DNA of 64,000 bases, taken from Halostella limicola. GTDB taxonomy: Archaea > Halobacteriota > Halobacteria > Halobacteriales > Natronoarchaeaceae. Of the stretch, positions 51,232 to 60,231 are shown piece by piece. Within the stretch, counting starts at the first letter, position 1, and each line of letters opens with the position of its first letter. The notes beneath the pieces were generated by a model that ran no database searches, was not told the origin of the DNA, and saw only the letters and a program-made list of their open reading frames with translations. The position numbers and the translations under genes were made by a program. The DNA lies in the NCBI RefSeq assembly GCF_003675875.1, contig NZ_RCDI01000003.1:310001-374000 (forward strand). The letters are read 5' to 3'.

Positions 51232-52626
51232 ATGATGCAGCCCCGCCCTAACGTCCTTTGGATAACCCTCGATAGCGTCCGCGCGGACCACACCACCGTC
51301 GGTGGGTACGATCGAGACACGACGCCGAACCTCCAGCGGATCGCCGATTCGGAGGGTGGGGAGTACTTTTCGAACTGCTTCGCTGCGGGAAACGCGACAG
51401 CGCTATCCGCCGCCTCGATTTTGACCGGGACGTATCCCTCGCACCACGGGTTAAAGATCTCCAACGAGGCGATCCCCGAGGTGCTCGAAACGGTTCCGGA
51501 ACGGTTTCGGGACGCCGGTTACGCGACAGCCGGTCTCTCCCGTAACTCCTACGTCAGTTCCGGCACCGGCCTCAACAGGGGTTTCGACAGGTTCGAATGG
51601 CTCGCCGCATCGACGCTTCTCGACGTCCTAGATCCGATGACGATAGCGAAGTACCTCCTAAACATCCGTCGTCACTCCGCCGGGGTTACGACCGATACGG
51701 CGAAACACGCGACGCCCTACTTGCTCAACGAAGTTACGAAGAACTGGCTCGCCGACTTCGAAGGCGAAGAACCCTTCTTCTTCTACCTTCACTACAACGA
51801 GCCACATCGCCCATACTATCCGCCTCTGCCGTATCTCAGCAGGTATACTGACGACCTGGCGATCTCTGCCAAGGAGGCAGCTAATATCGCGATGCGTGTC
51901 CACTACCGGATGGATGAGATCGTTGCGAACGACTACGATCTCACAGAGATGGAACAGCGTGCGATCGAAGCGATGTACGACGCCGAAATCGCCTATACCG
52001 ACGAGATGGTCGGTCAACTGTTCGACCATGTTCAGTCACTCGATCTCGACAACACTGTCGTCGTCATTACCTCTGACCACGGTGAGTTGTTCGGTGAACG
52101 CGGTCTACTCGCACATCGCATCGCTATCAACGACGCGGTGACGCACGTACCGCTCGTGGTACACGGTCTCGCCGATGTCGACTACCCGTTCGACGGACTG
52201 ATTCAACACCTTGATCTCGTACGGACGCTCGCCGAGTTCGCAGAGGTGTCAACCGACGGACTGCAAGGGATCGACATGCGACAAACAACCCGCGAGTACG
52301 TCCTCTCACAACGCCAAGAAGCGAACTTCGATCCCTATCTGGAACACAACCCCGACTTCGACACGTCCGGATACCACACCGGCATGCTCACGAGCCTACG
52401 GACTCGCGAGTTCAGATATGAAAAGAGCAACGGAAGTTCGCAGTTATTCGAACTCCCCGACGAGACGACCGACACTACCGATCAGTACCCCGACGTGGCT
52501 GCCGACTTCGACAACAAGCTCTCCGAGTGGCTCGCTACCGACGGTCAGCCGATAACGACCGGAGAAGAATCCCGTCTCACCGACGAAATGCAGAAACAAC
52601 TCCAGGATCTCGGCTACATGGAATAA
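51232..52626 (+). CDS. Sulfatase-like protein with Thr at the nucleophile position
   Basis: A 464-residue protein of the sulfatase/phosphoglycerol-transferase family. NVLWITLDSVRADHTTVGGY holds D14 and D19, and FFFYLHYNEPHRPYYPP and ITSDHGELFGERGLLAHR carry further ligands. The sulfatase motif C-X-P-S-R is absent; the site reads NATALSAASILTGTYPSHHG, with Thr56 where Cys would be. It is therefore more likely a phosphatase or phospho/alkyl transferase than a formylglycine sulfatase. No signal peptide is seen. It is separated by 52 bases from its relative upstream and ends one base before the flippase ATG. Confidence 0.82.
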   Translation: MMQPRPNVLWITLDSVRADHTTVGGYDRDTTPNLQRIADSEGGEYFSNCFAAGNATALSAASILTGTYPSHHGLKISNEAIPEVLETVPERFRDAGYATAGLSRNSYVSSGTGLNRGFDRFEWLAASTLLDVLDPMTIAKYLLNIRRHSAGVTTDTAKHATPYLLNEVTKNWLADFEGEEPFFFYLHYNEPHRPYYPPLPYLSRYTDDLAISAKEAANIAMRVHYRMDEIVANDYDLTEMEQRAIEAMYDAEIAYTDEMVGQLFDHVQSLDLDNTVVVITSDHGELFGERGLLAHRIAINDAVTHVPLVVHGLADVDYPFDGLIQHLDLVRTLAEFAEVSTDGLQGIDMRQTTREYVLSQRQEANFDPYLEHNPDFDTSGYHTGMLTSLRTREFRYEKSNGSSQLFELPDETTDTTDQYPDVAADFDNKLSEWLATDGQPITTGEESRLTDEMQKQLQDLGYME

Positions 52627-54044
52627 TGCGCCTCGGTAGAACTACGCTGATCCACTTCGCGTCGCAGGTCGGGGTTTCACTCGCGGGATTTATTGCTACC
52701 TTCGCGATCGCTCGCCTTCTCGGTGCTTCGAGCCTCGGAACGTACGCCATCGCCGTCGCTCTCCTGTTTTGGCTCAACGTGCCGGCGAGCGCCGTCGGCA
52801 ACGCGATCAACAAGCGCGTCAGCGAGGGGATCGACCGCGGCTCGTATCTCACGGCCGGCTTCGTGCTGAACGCCGCGATTGCGGCCGTAGTCGCGGTCGC
52901 TATCGTCATCTTCGCGGGTCAGGTGGATGCTTACGTCGGCGCGTCAGTCAGTGATCTCGTCGCCGCGCTCGTCATCGGCAACGTCGCGCTGATAACCGTC
53001 GTCGGTGCTCTCAACGGTCAGAAGAAGGTCGCCCAAACCGGCGTCCTCCGCGCCATCGAGCGCGTCGGTCGGACGGGATTCCAGGTGGCGCTCATCCTAC
53101 TCAGTTACGGCCTGACCGGCCTCCTCGTTGGCCACGCCGCGTCGCTCGCGGTGGCGGCACTCCTTGGTGTCGTGCTATTCGAGGTGCGGCCCTCGATGCC
53201 CGCTCGCGAGCACCTACGCAGTCTGCTCAAGTACGCGCGGTATTCCTGGCTCGGTACGCTCAAGACCCGCGCGTTCGGATGGATGGACACGATCGTGCTC
53301 GCGTTCTTCGTACCGTCTGCCCTCATCGGCATCTATGAAGTAACGTGGACGCTCGCGTCGACGCTGGCGCTCGTGAGCAACTCGATCCAAAAGACGCTCT
53401 TTCCGGAACTGAGCGAACTCTCCGTCGAAGAAAACTACGACCGCGTTCACCACTTTCTCAACGAGGGGCTGGTGTTCACCGGGATATTCGCGATTCCCGG
53501 ACTATTCGGCGCCGCCGTTATCGGCCCACGAATCCTGAAGATCTACCGGCCGGAGTTCACCCGCGGTGCGTCAATCCTACTTGTGCTCATCGTCGCCCGC
53601 ACGCTCGCGGCGTTCGGAACGCAGTTCCTCAGCGCTATCAATGCCATCGACCGGCCCGATGTCGCCTTTCGGATCAACCTCGTCTTCGTCGTCTCGAACG
53701 TCGTCCTCAACGTCGTCCTCATCTCGCAGTTCGGGTGGTATGGCGCCGCCGCCGCGACAGCACTCTCTGCGACGATAACGCTGACTCTCGGCTATCTTGC
53801 GCTCGTCTCCCTCATCGGTCGACCGGAGATACCATACCGAGAGATCGCTCGCGAATTCAGTGCGAGTCTCGTGATGGCGGGTACGGTGTACGCGATGGCC
53901 GGAATGCTTCCGGGATCGCACTACACAACCCTCGCGCTCGTCCTCGTCGGCGGGGCCGTATACGCGGGCGTTCTCGTAGGGCTCTCGAATAGGGTCCGAC
54001 AGAAGGCCGTCGCGCTACTCCCGGAAGATGTCACTGCGCGATAG
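52626..54044 (+). CDS. Polysaccharide/lipid-linked oligosaccharide flippase (Wzx/AglR-like)
   Basis: A 472-residue membrane protein of the MATE/MOP-type polysaccharide exporters. About 14 helices are visible, from LIHFASQVGVSLAGFIATFA to LALVLVGGAVYAGVLVGL. ARLLGASSLGTYAIAVALLF and LKTRAFGWMDTIVLAFF are typical. In Haloferax, AglR moves dolichyl-phosphate-mannose; this gene could flip the lipid-linked glycan. The ATG shares one base with the previous stop (TAATG). Its end overlaps the convergent GT4 gene by 14 bases. Confidence 0.88.
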   Translation: MRLGRTTLIHFASQVGVSLAGFIATFAIARLLGASSLGTYAIAVALLFWLNVPASAVGNAINKRVSEGIDRGSYLTAGFVLNAAIAAVVAVAIVIFAGQVDAYVGASVSDLVAALVIGNVALITVVGALNGQKKVAQTGVLRAIERVGRTGFQVALILLSYGLTGLLVGHAASLAVAALLGVVLFEVRPSMPAREHLRSLLKYARYSWLGTLKTRAFGWMDTIVLAFFVPSALIGIYEVTWTLASTLALVSNSIQKTLFPELSELSVEENYDRVHHFLNEGLVFTGIFAIPGLFGAAVIGPRILKIYRPEFTRGASILLVLIVARTLAAFGTQFLSAINAIDRPDVAFRINLVFVVSNVVLNVVLISQFGWYGAAAATALSATITLTLGYLALVSLIGRPEIPYREIAREFSASLVMAGTVYAMAGMLPGSHYTTLALVLVGGAVYAGVLVGLSNRVRQKAVALLPEDVTAR

Positions 54045-55191
54045 CGTCGAGGATCGCCTTGTACCGCTCGACTGCGGCCTCGAACGAGTACTCGTCCTCT
54101 ATCAGCTCCCGCCCGTTCTCGCTCATCTCGGCGATGTCCTCCTCGTTTAATACCTGGGTTATCTCCGCCGCCATTTCCTGCGGCGACTGCTCAGTCATCA
54201 GGACGCCGGTCTCGCCATCCCGAACGACGTCCGGGATGCCGGACACCGGCGTCGCGTACACGGGCGTACTGCAGGCGAGCGACTCGAGGATCGTCGTCGG
54301 CAGCCCCTCCGTCGGTTGCGACGGCATGACGAGCAGGCGGAGGTCGTTCAGCTCCGACGGCACGTCGTCGTGGTCGACCCATCCGGCAAGTTCGACGGTC
54401 CCGCTCTCGATCTCCGTCGCGAGCTCCCGCTCCAGCCAATCGGAGAGGTCGCCGTCGCCGATGAACCGGAACGTCACGTCGTCCGGAAGGCGGCGGGCGA
54501 CGTCGGCGAGTTCCCGAACCCCTTTCTCCTCGTCGATTCGACCCAGGAAGCCGACAGTTCGATCGCGCTCCTCGTAAGGGACGGTCACGTCGAACGCGTC
54601 CGTGTCGACGTACCGGGCCCCGTTCGGGTAGAGCTTGTGGCGATACGCGTCGAGGTCGAACTGTTCGGCCATCGACGGCGTGTAGGCGATGATGGCGTCC
54701 GCGAGGCGGTAGTTCAAGCGCTCAAGCGCCCGAACGCCCCCTGCGAGCGTTCGGGCGACTGGCGACGGCACCAACTCCTCCCAGTTGAGACGGAGCGTCA
54801 GCGGCACGTCGCCGCGCGGTTCGACGACCACGGTCTTCCCGAGCAGCCTGGCGGCGAGAACGGGCAGAACGTAGGATGTGGCCCCGAAGAAGAGCACGAT
54901 CTCCTCCTCGCGGGAGGAGATCGTGCGGCACATCCGCAACTGGTTCAACAGAAACCGCCCGGCGGCGACGGCGATGTTGTCGCCGGCGCCCTTGCGAGTG
55001 ATCTCGACGACTTCGTGGCGGTCGCGGATGACCGAGTCCGCCGGGAGATCGGCGGTCACCAGCGAGACGCTCGTCACGGCGGCGAGGATCTCCAGAAGCG
55101 TCCGGGTTGCGTTCTCTCCGGCAGCCGAGAGTGGATGGGTGACGACGCAGACGCCCGGGTCGTCTTCCGCCCCGCGTGCGTTCCTCACCAT
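54031..55191 (-). CDS. GT4-family glycosyltransferase
   Basis: A 386-residue GT-B enzyme. The N-terminal domain has VCVVTHPLSAAGENATRTLL and ATSYVLPVLAARLLGKTVVV. The C-terminal GT4 signatures are VGFLGRIDEEKGVRELADVA, FRFIGDGDLSDWLERELATE, and LLVMPSQPTEGLPTTILESL (E-X7-E). The ATG at 55191 overlaps the stop of the AglG-like gene by seven bases, so they are translated together. It probably adds a later sugar to the lipid-linked glycan. Confidence 0.88.
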   Translation of the reverse strand: MVRNARGAEDDPGVCVVTHPLSAAGENATRTLLEILAAVTSVSLVTADLPADSVIRDRHEVVEITRKGAGDNIAVAAGRFLLNQLRMCRTISSREEEIVLFFGATSYVLPVLAARLLGKTVVVEPRGDVPLTLRLNWEELVPSPVARTLAGGVRALERLNYRLADAIIAYTPSMAEQFDLDAYRHKLYPNGARYVDTDAFDVTVPYEERDRTVGFLGRIDEEKGVRELADVARRLPDDVTFRFIGDGDLSDWLERELATEIESGTVELAGWVDHDDVPSELNDLRLLVMPSQPTEGLPTTILESLACSTPVYATPVSGIPDVVRDGETGVLMTEQSPQEMAAEITQVLNEEDIAEMSENGRELIEDEYSFEAAVERYKAILDAIAQ

Positions 55192-56102
55192 TTGAGCACT
55201 CCGTAGAGGTACCCGAGGCCGACGACGCCGGTGAAGACACCGAGCATCACCAACTGGAGCACCGCCGTCCCCGACCGCGTCGTCACTGTCCGCTTCGCCC
55301 GATCCGGGACGAACCGGAACAAGAGGTCGCCGAGGAACTCGCTCTCCTCGCCGGTCGAGTCGGGCACGAGCGTCTCCATCGCGCGCTTCGAGTAGCCCTG
55401 CCAGAACGCCCGTTCGAGGAGCCAGACGGGGTCGGTGCGGTATTCGAACACCTTGTGTGCGACCTCTGCGTCGGGGTTGTACCAGACGCCTTCGCCGTAC
55501 TCGCGCTCCAGTCGGGCGCACAGTTCCGTTTCGCCGCCCTGCAGGTTCTTGTCGCCCTTCCGGCCACCGATGTCGGGGTCAAAGCCGTCGAGTTCGAGGA
55601 AGGCGTCGCGACGGAAGGAGATGTTCGACCCGAACGTGTTGCGCACCTCGGTTTCGCCGTCAGCAAATCCGCGGTGGGTGACGCCGACCAGCCAGTAGAA
55701 CTCCGCGGGGAGAAAGGCGGGCTTCCCGGCGACCCAGGCGGGGGTCATCTTCCCGCCAGCGGCGACGGCGTCGCGGCGCTCGTACGTGTCCACGAGTTCC
55801 GCGGCCCACTCGTCGTCGGGCACGGCGTCGTCGTCGATGAACGCGACGACGTCGCCCGAGGCCATCTCGGCGCCCCGATTGCGGCACTTCAGGAGCCCGA
55901 GGTTCTCGTCGTTGCAGTGGAGGACGACGCCGTCGCGGTCGCCGTAGTCCTCCCGCACACGCTCGTACACCTCCTCGGTGCCGTCGACGACCACGACCAG
56001 TTCCACGTCGTCGTGCGTCTGGTCGAGGACGGCGTCGGCGGCCTCCCGGAAGTGGTCGTACATCTCCAGGGAGTACGTGCACAGAACGACTGAAACCCTC
56101 AT
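55185..56102 (-). CDS. aglG: AglG-like glucuronosyltransferase (GT2)
   Basis: A 305-residue GT2 enzyme with a C-terminal membrane helix (VLQLVMLGVFTGVVGLGYLY). VSVVLCTYSLEMYDHFREAA, AFIDDDAVPDDEWAAELVDT (DxD), then LPAEFYWLVGVTHRGFADGE and VRNTFGSNISFRRDAFLELD match haloarchaeal AglG/AglE-type transferases that add hexuronic acid to dolichyl-phosphate-glucose. It lies next to aglB and has UDP-glucuronate supplied by aglM. AglG is my best name; AglE/AglI are close relatives. Confidence 0.82.
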   Translation of the reverse strand: MRVSVVLCTYSLEMYDHFREAADAVLDQTHDDVELVVVVDGTEEVYERVREDYGDRDGVVLHCNDENLGLLKCRNRGAEMASGDVVAFIDDDAVPDDEWAAELVDTYERRDAVAAGGKMTPAWVAGKPAFLPAEFYWLVGVTHRGFADGETEVRNTFGSNISFRRDAFLELDGFDPDIGGRKGDKNLQGGETELCARLEREYGEGVWYNPDAEVAHKVFEYRTDPVWLLERAFWQGYSKRAMETLVPDSTGEESEFLGDLLFRFVPDRAKRTVTTRSGTAVLQLVMLGVFTGVVGLGYLYGVLKW

Positions 56103-56210
56103 TACGACTCGGTTCGACCCCGCGACAGTAGTCGTTTTCCCTCCGAGACGACCGCGTCCGACCCCGCTGCAGTACCAGATAAAGTACAGGAATTCTGGTC
56201 CGTATCACAA

Positions 56211-56220
56211 GGCCTATAGG
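56211..56220 (+). promoter_or_regulatory. TATA-like box of aglB
   Basis: GGCCTATAGGCG-type element about 24-33 bases before the ATG at 56244; the transcript is probably leaderless or nearly so. Confidence 0.45.
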
Positions 56221-56243
56221 CGCCTTAGCAGTTGCTCAAGCTA

Positions 56244-59183
56244 ATGAGTAGCGAGACCGAAACCGTCGAGGACGAGTCCACGAGCGAGAGCTCGGTCCTC
56301 GACATCTGGGAGGACTGGTACCACGTGCCGGTGCTCTCCGTGCTTATCGCGTTCATGTTCTGGGTCCGCATCCAGGCGCGCGATAACTTCACGCGAACCG
56401 GCGAAGTCCTTTTCAGAGGTAACGACGCGTACTACCACCTCCGCGAGGTTCAGTACACGGTCGCGAACTGGCCCTGGACGATGAGCTTCGACCCGTGGAC
56501 GTACTTCCCTTACGGGAACAGTTCCGGCGGTCAGTTCGGGTCGCTGTTCGACCAGATCGTGGCGACCGCCGCGCTGGTGGTCGGCCTCGGCGACCCCTCC
56601 GCCGAGACGGTCCGACTGACTCTCCTGTACGCGCCGGCGGTCTTCGGGACGCTGATGGCGATTCCGATCTACTATCTCGGCAAGCATTACGCCGGGCGCA
56701 TCGGCGGCGTCTTCGGCGTGTTCGTGCTCGCACTGCTCCCGGGGACCGTCCTCTCCCGCTCGACCGTCGGGTTCGGCGACCACCACATCGCCGAGGCCTT
56801 CTTCGTCTCTATCGCCATTCTCGCGGTGGTCAAGGCGCTCCGCGTCGCCCAGCGCGAGAAGCCGGTGTACGAACTCGTCGAGGACCGCGACTGGGCGGCG
56901 CTCCGCGAGCCCGGTCTCTACAGCGTCCTGGCCGGCGTCGCCATCGCGCTGTACCTCTGGACCTGGCCGCCGGGGATCATCTTCGTAGGCATCCTCGGCG
57001 TCTTCTTCACCGTCGCGCTCACTCTCGACTACGTCCGCGGCCGGAGCCCGGACCACGCGGCGTTCGTCGGCGTCGTCAGCCTCCTGACGACCCTCCCGCT
57101 GCTGGTCTTCAAGACCGGCTCCCTCGGGTTCGAGACGACGACCATCTCGCTGATCCAGTACTTCATCGTGTTCGCGGTCGCCGCGGGCACGGCGTTCATG
57201 GCGTGGCTGGCCCGCGAGTGGGACGACCGAGAGATCGACCGCCTGCTCTACCCGGTCGCGATCGGCGGCATCCTGGTCGTCGGGACCGGCCTGTTCGCGG
57301 TGGTCCTCCCGGACGCCTTCTCGCTCATCCAGCGAAACGTCACTCGCGTCCTCGCGTTCGGCCAGAGCGACACCGCCCGAACCGTCGGCGAGGTCCAGTC
57401 CGTGCCGCTCGACAGCGTCGGTAACTTCATGACCGGCCAGTACGGCCTGACGTATCTCACCGCGGTGTTCGCGCTGTTCTGGCTGGCCTCACAGGTGGCC
57501 TTCTCCGGCCGCAGCTACCGGTCCGAGAACCTGTTCCTCGTCGTCCTCACCGTCTTCTTCACGCTGATGGCGCTGACCCAGCGGCGCTTCAACTACTACC
57601 TCGCCATCTCCGTCGTCGTGCTGAACGCGTGGCTGTTCGGGCAGGCGATCCGCCTCATCGACTTCCCGACGACCGTCGACCGCCTCTCGGACGTCGAGGG
57701 CTATCAGGTGCTGACGCTGTTCGCCATCCTGCTGCTGGTGACCGTCCCGCTGGCCCCGCCGCTGGCCCCGACGACGGCCGTCGCCGCCGGGAACAGCACC
57801 GGTCCCGGCGACTCTGTCTACTGGTCGCAGAGCGGTGACTGGATGCAGAACAACACGCCCGCGCCGGGGACCTACGCGAACCCGGACGGCGAACCGATGG
57901 AGTACAACGACGGCTTCGAGCAGACCGAGGATTACGACTATCCCGAGGGCGCCTACGGCGTCATGTCGTGGTGGGACTACGGGCACTGGATCACCGTCGA
58001 GGGCGAGCGTATCCCGAACGCTAACCCGTTCCAGCAGGGCCCGCGGCCCGCCTCCGAGTTCCTCCAGACGAACTCCGAACAGCGCGCCGAACTGGTCCTC
58101 GAAGCGCTCCCCTCGCTCGACGAGCGCGACGAGCACATCAGCAACCTCTCCAACGACGAGCTCCGGCAGATAATCGAGAATCAGAACGAGGTCGAACAGC
58201 GAGAGGACACCCGCTACGTGATGATCGACGACCAGATGGCGAGTGACAAGTTCGGACCGATCACCCGATGGGCCGGCCCGGACCGCTCCGAGTACTACAG
58301 CACACAGGAGCAGACCGTCACCTACCCCAACCAGGGCGTCCAACAGCAGGCCAACGTGCTCTCGATGAACGAGCGGTTCGAGAACACGATGCTCGCGCGA
58401 CTGTACTACCACGACGCGCAGGGGCTCTCGCACTACCGCCTCGTCCACGAGACCCGCGACAACTCGGTCATCCTCAGCATCGCCCAGCGGGGCCAGTCGA
58501 CGACGCAGGCGACGGGGATCATCAACCGGCGGTACACCACCCGCCTCGCGAACCTGCTCCAGCGCGCCGACCTGGGCTACTACGACGTCCGGCAGGAGTC
58601 GCGCGTCAAGACCTTCGAGCGCGTCGAGGGTGCCACCATCGAGGGGAGCGTCGACGCCGACAACGCGACCAACGTGACGGCGTTCGTCCACCTCAACGGC
58701 ACTCACGACCAGCGCCAGTTCACCTACTACCAGACCGTTCAGACGGACGAGAACGGCGACTTCAACGTGACCGTGCCGTACGCCACGGAGGAGCAGCTCG
58801 GCCCCGACGACGGGTACACGAACTCCAGCGTCCGCGCGACGACTAACTACACCGTGTTCACCGGCAGCGTCGACCAGAACGTCCAGACGCTCAGCGCCCG
58901 GCAGGTCTTCCAGAACCTCGAACAGCCGGGCCAGACCGGCCGCGTCGACGTGCCCGAGTCCGCCATCCACGAGGGCGACACCGTCACGGTCGAGATGGAG
59001 TCGATCAGCGAGGACATGGTCCCGAACGCCTCCGAGAACGGCACTGACGGGAACGCGACCGACAGTAACACCACGGACGGCGACACCAGCGACGGTAACA
59101 CCTCGGACGGCAACGACACCGACGGTAACGCCTCGGACGACGGGACGAACGCGGCGCTCGGCGCCCGGACGCTCATCGCCTGA
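56244..59183 (+). CDS. aglB: Oligosaccharyltransferase AglB
   Basis: A 979-residue membrane enzyme moving the lipid-linked glycan to Asn of Asn-X-Ser/Thr on the outer face of the membrane. GNDAYYHLREVQYTVANWPW carries the first acidic metal motif. VGFGDHHIAEAFFV gives the GDHH motif (about residue 177). The sequon-binding WWDYG is at about residues 576-580. About 13 helices precede the soluble domain. The last 40 residues are Asn/Thr/Ser/Gly/Asp repeats with seven sequons. MSSETETV at 56244 is used as the start; an earlier MLKL reading lies before a reasonable leader. Confidence 0.95.
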   Translation: MSSETETVEDESTSESSVLDIWEDWYHVPVLSVLIAFMFWVRIQARDNFTRTGEVLFRGNDAYYHLREVQYTVANWPWTMSFDPWTYFPYGNSSGGQFGSLFDQIVATAALVVGLGDPSAETVRLTLLYAPAVFGTLMAIPIYYLGKHYAGRIGGVFGVFVLALLPGTVLSRSTVGFGDHHIAEAFFVSIAILAVVKALRVAQREKPVYELVEDRDWAALREPGLYSVLAGVAIALYLWTWPPGIIFVGILGVFFTVALTLDYVRGRSPDHAAFVGVVSLLTTLPLLVFKTGSLGFETTTISLIQYFIVFAVAAGTAFMAWLAREWDDREIDRLLYPVAIGGILVVGTGLFAVVLPDAFSLIQRNVTRVLAFGQSDTARTVGEVQSVPLDSVGNFMTGQYGLTYLTAVFALFWLASQVAFSGRSYRSENLFLVVLTVFFTLMALTQRRFNYYLAISVVVLNAWLFGQAIRLIDFPTTVDRLSDVEGYQVLTLFAILLLVTVPLAPPLAPTTAVAAGNSTGPGDSVYWSQSGDWMQNNTPAPGTYANPDGEPMEYNDGFEQTEDYDYPEGAYGVMSWWDYGHWITVEGERIPNANPFQQGPRPASEFLQTNSEQRAELVLEALPSLDERDEHISNLSNDELRQIIENQNEVEQREDTRYVMIDDQMASDKFGPITRWAGPDRSEYYSTQEQTVTYPNQGVQQQANVLSMNERFENTMLARLYYHDAQGLSHYRLVHETRDNSVILSIAQRGQSTTQATGIINRRYTTRLANLLQRADLGYYDVRQESRVKTFERVEGATIEGSVDADNATNVTAFVHLNGTHDQRQFTYYQTVQTDENGDFNVTVPYATEEQLGPDDGYTNSSVRATTNYTVFTGSVDQNVQTLSARQVFQNLEQPGQTGRVDVPESAIHEGDTVTVEMESISEDMVPNASENGTDGNATDSNTTDGDTSDGNTSDGNDTDGNASDDGTNAALGARTLIA
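59030..59150 (+). repeat. Coding repeat: Asp/Gly/Asn-Thr tail of AglB
   Basis: The DNA repeats GACGGNAACNCC-type units that encode GNATD, SNTTD, GNTSD, GNDTD and GNASD blocks. Seven Asn-X-Ser/Thr sites fall here. The repeat is likely to vary in copy number between strains. Confidence 0.75.
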
Positions 59184-60184
59184 TGGTCCGGGGCCCCGAG
59201 GACTCCGAGCGGAGCGTTCGCGGCTCCGTCGACGCCGAGAGCACCGTCTCGGGTACCGTCGGCTCGCTCCGGGAGTGGGCGTCGATATACCTGAAGGGGT
59301 TCTTCATGGGGAGCGCCGACACCGTCCCCGGCGTCTCCGGCGGCACCATCGCCCTGATAACGGGGATCTACGAGCGCCTCATCGCGGCGCTGACGGCGAT
59401 CGACCCGCGGATACTCCGCGACGTTGTCCGCCCCCACGACGCCGACGCGCGGGAGAGAGTCCGAGTCCAGCTCGTGCGGATGGACGTGGTCTTCCTGCTC
59501 ACGCTCGGTCTCGGGATGATCACCGCGTTCGTCAGCCTCGCGCACGCGCTCGAGCGCGCCGTCCACCAGTATCCCGCACCGACGTACGCCTTCTTCTTCG
59601 GCCTCATCGGCGCGTCGGCGGTGGTCCTCTACGAGCAGGTCGACGTGAGCACGCCGCGGCGACTCGGCGTCGCCGTCTTCGGGGTCGCGTTCGCGGCCGC
59701 GGTGACGGGGCAGGCGTCGGCGGGCGTCTCCCACGCGCTCCCGATGATCCTCTTCTCGGGCGCGCTCGCCGTCTGCGCGATGATCCTGCCGGGCGTCTCC
59801 GGTTCCTTCCTGCTCATCCTGGTCGGCCAGTACGAGTACATGCTCGGCGCGCTCAACCGGTTCACCGGGTCCATCGTGGGCCTCGCAAGCGGCGGGACGC
59901 CGGCGGACGTGCTCGGGGCCGCCCCGCCCGTCGTCACGTTCGTGGTCGGCGCGCTCGCGGGGCTGCTCACGCTCGCGCACGTCGTCGACTGGGCGCTCGA
60001 TAACCACCGGGCGGCGACGCTGACCTTCCTCGTGAGCCTGATGGTCGGCGGGCTTCGCCTGCCCGCCGAGCGGGTACTCGCCGCGGAGTCCGCGAGCGCG
60101 ACGCTCGTCGCCGTCGGTCTCGTCGCCGGCGCGGCGCTGGTGTTCGCGGTCGATCACCTCACTGACGATCTGGAGTACGCGTAG
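59183..60184 (+). CDS. DUF368 membrane protein (candidate polyprenyl-phosphate translocase)
   Basis: A 333-residue protein with about nine hydrophobic segments. KGFFMGSADTVPGVSGGTIA and MILPGVSGSFLLILVGQYEY are the two re-entrant-type PGVSGG/PGVSGS motifs of DUF368. Bacterial DUF368 (PopT) proteins are implicated in returning undecaprenyl phosphate across the membrane. Its ATG overlaps the aglB stop (TGATG), so it is made together with AglB. It is therefore a good candidate for recycling dolichyl phosphate freed by glycan transfer; this is inference. Confidence 0.88.
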   Translation: MVRGPEDSERSVRGSVDAESTVSGTVGSLREWASIYLKGFFMGSADTVPGVSGGTIALITGIYERLIAALTAIDPRILRDVVRPHDADARERVRVQLVRMDVVFLLTLGLGMITAFVSLAHALERAVHQYPAPTYAFFFGLIGASAVVLYEQVDVSTPRRLGVAVFGVAFAAAVTGQASAGVSHALPMILFSGALAVCAMILPGVSGSFLLILVGQYEYMLGALNRFTGSIVGLASGGTPADVLGAAPPVVTFVVGALAGLLTLAHVVDWALDNHRAATLTFLVSLMVGGLRLPAERVLAAESASATLVAVGLVAGAALVFAVDHLTDDLEYA

Positions 60185-60231
60185 AAACCGCCCGATCGCC
60201 TTTCTCGAACCGCGACCACACCGCACTCACC

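Noticed and set aside
51232-52626. Formylglycine-dependent sulfatase
   Set aside because: The CXPXR motif is missing; Thr stands at the nucleophile site.
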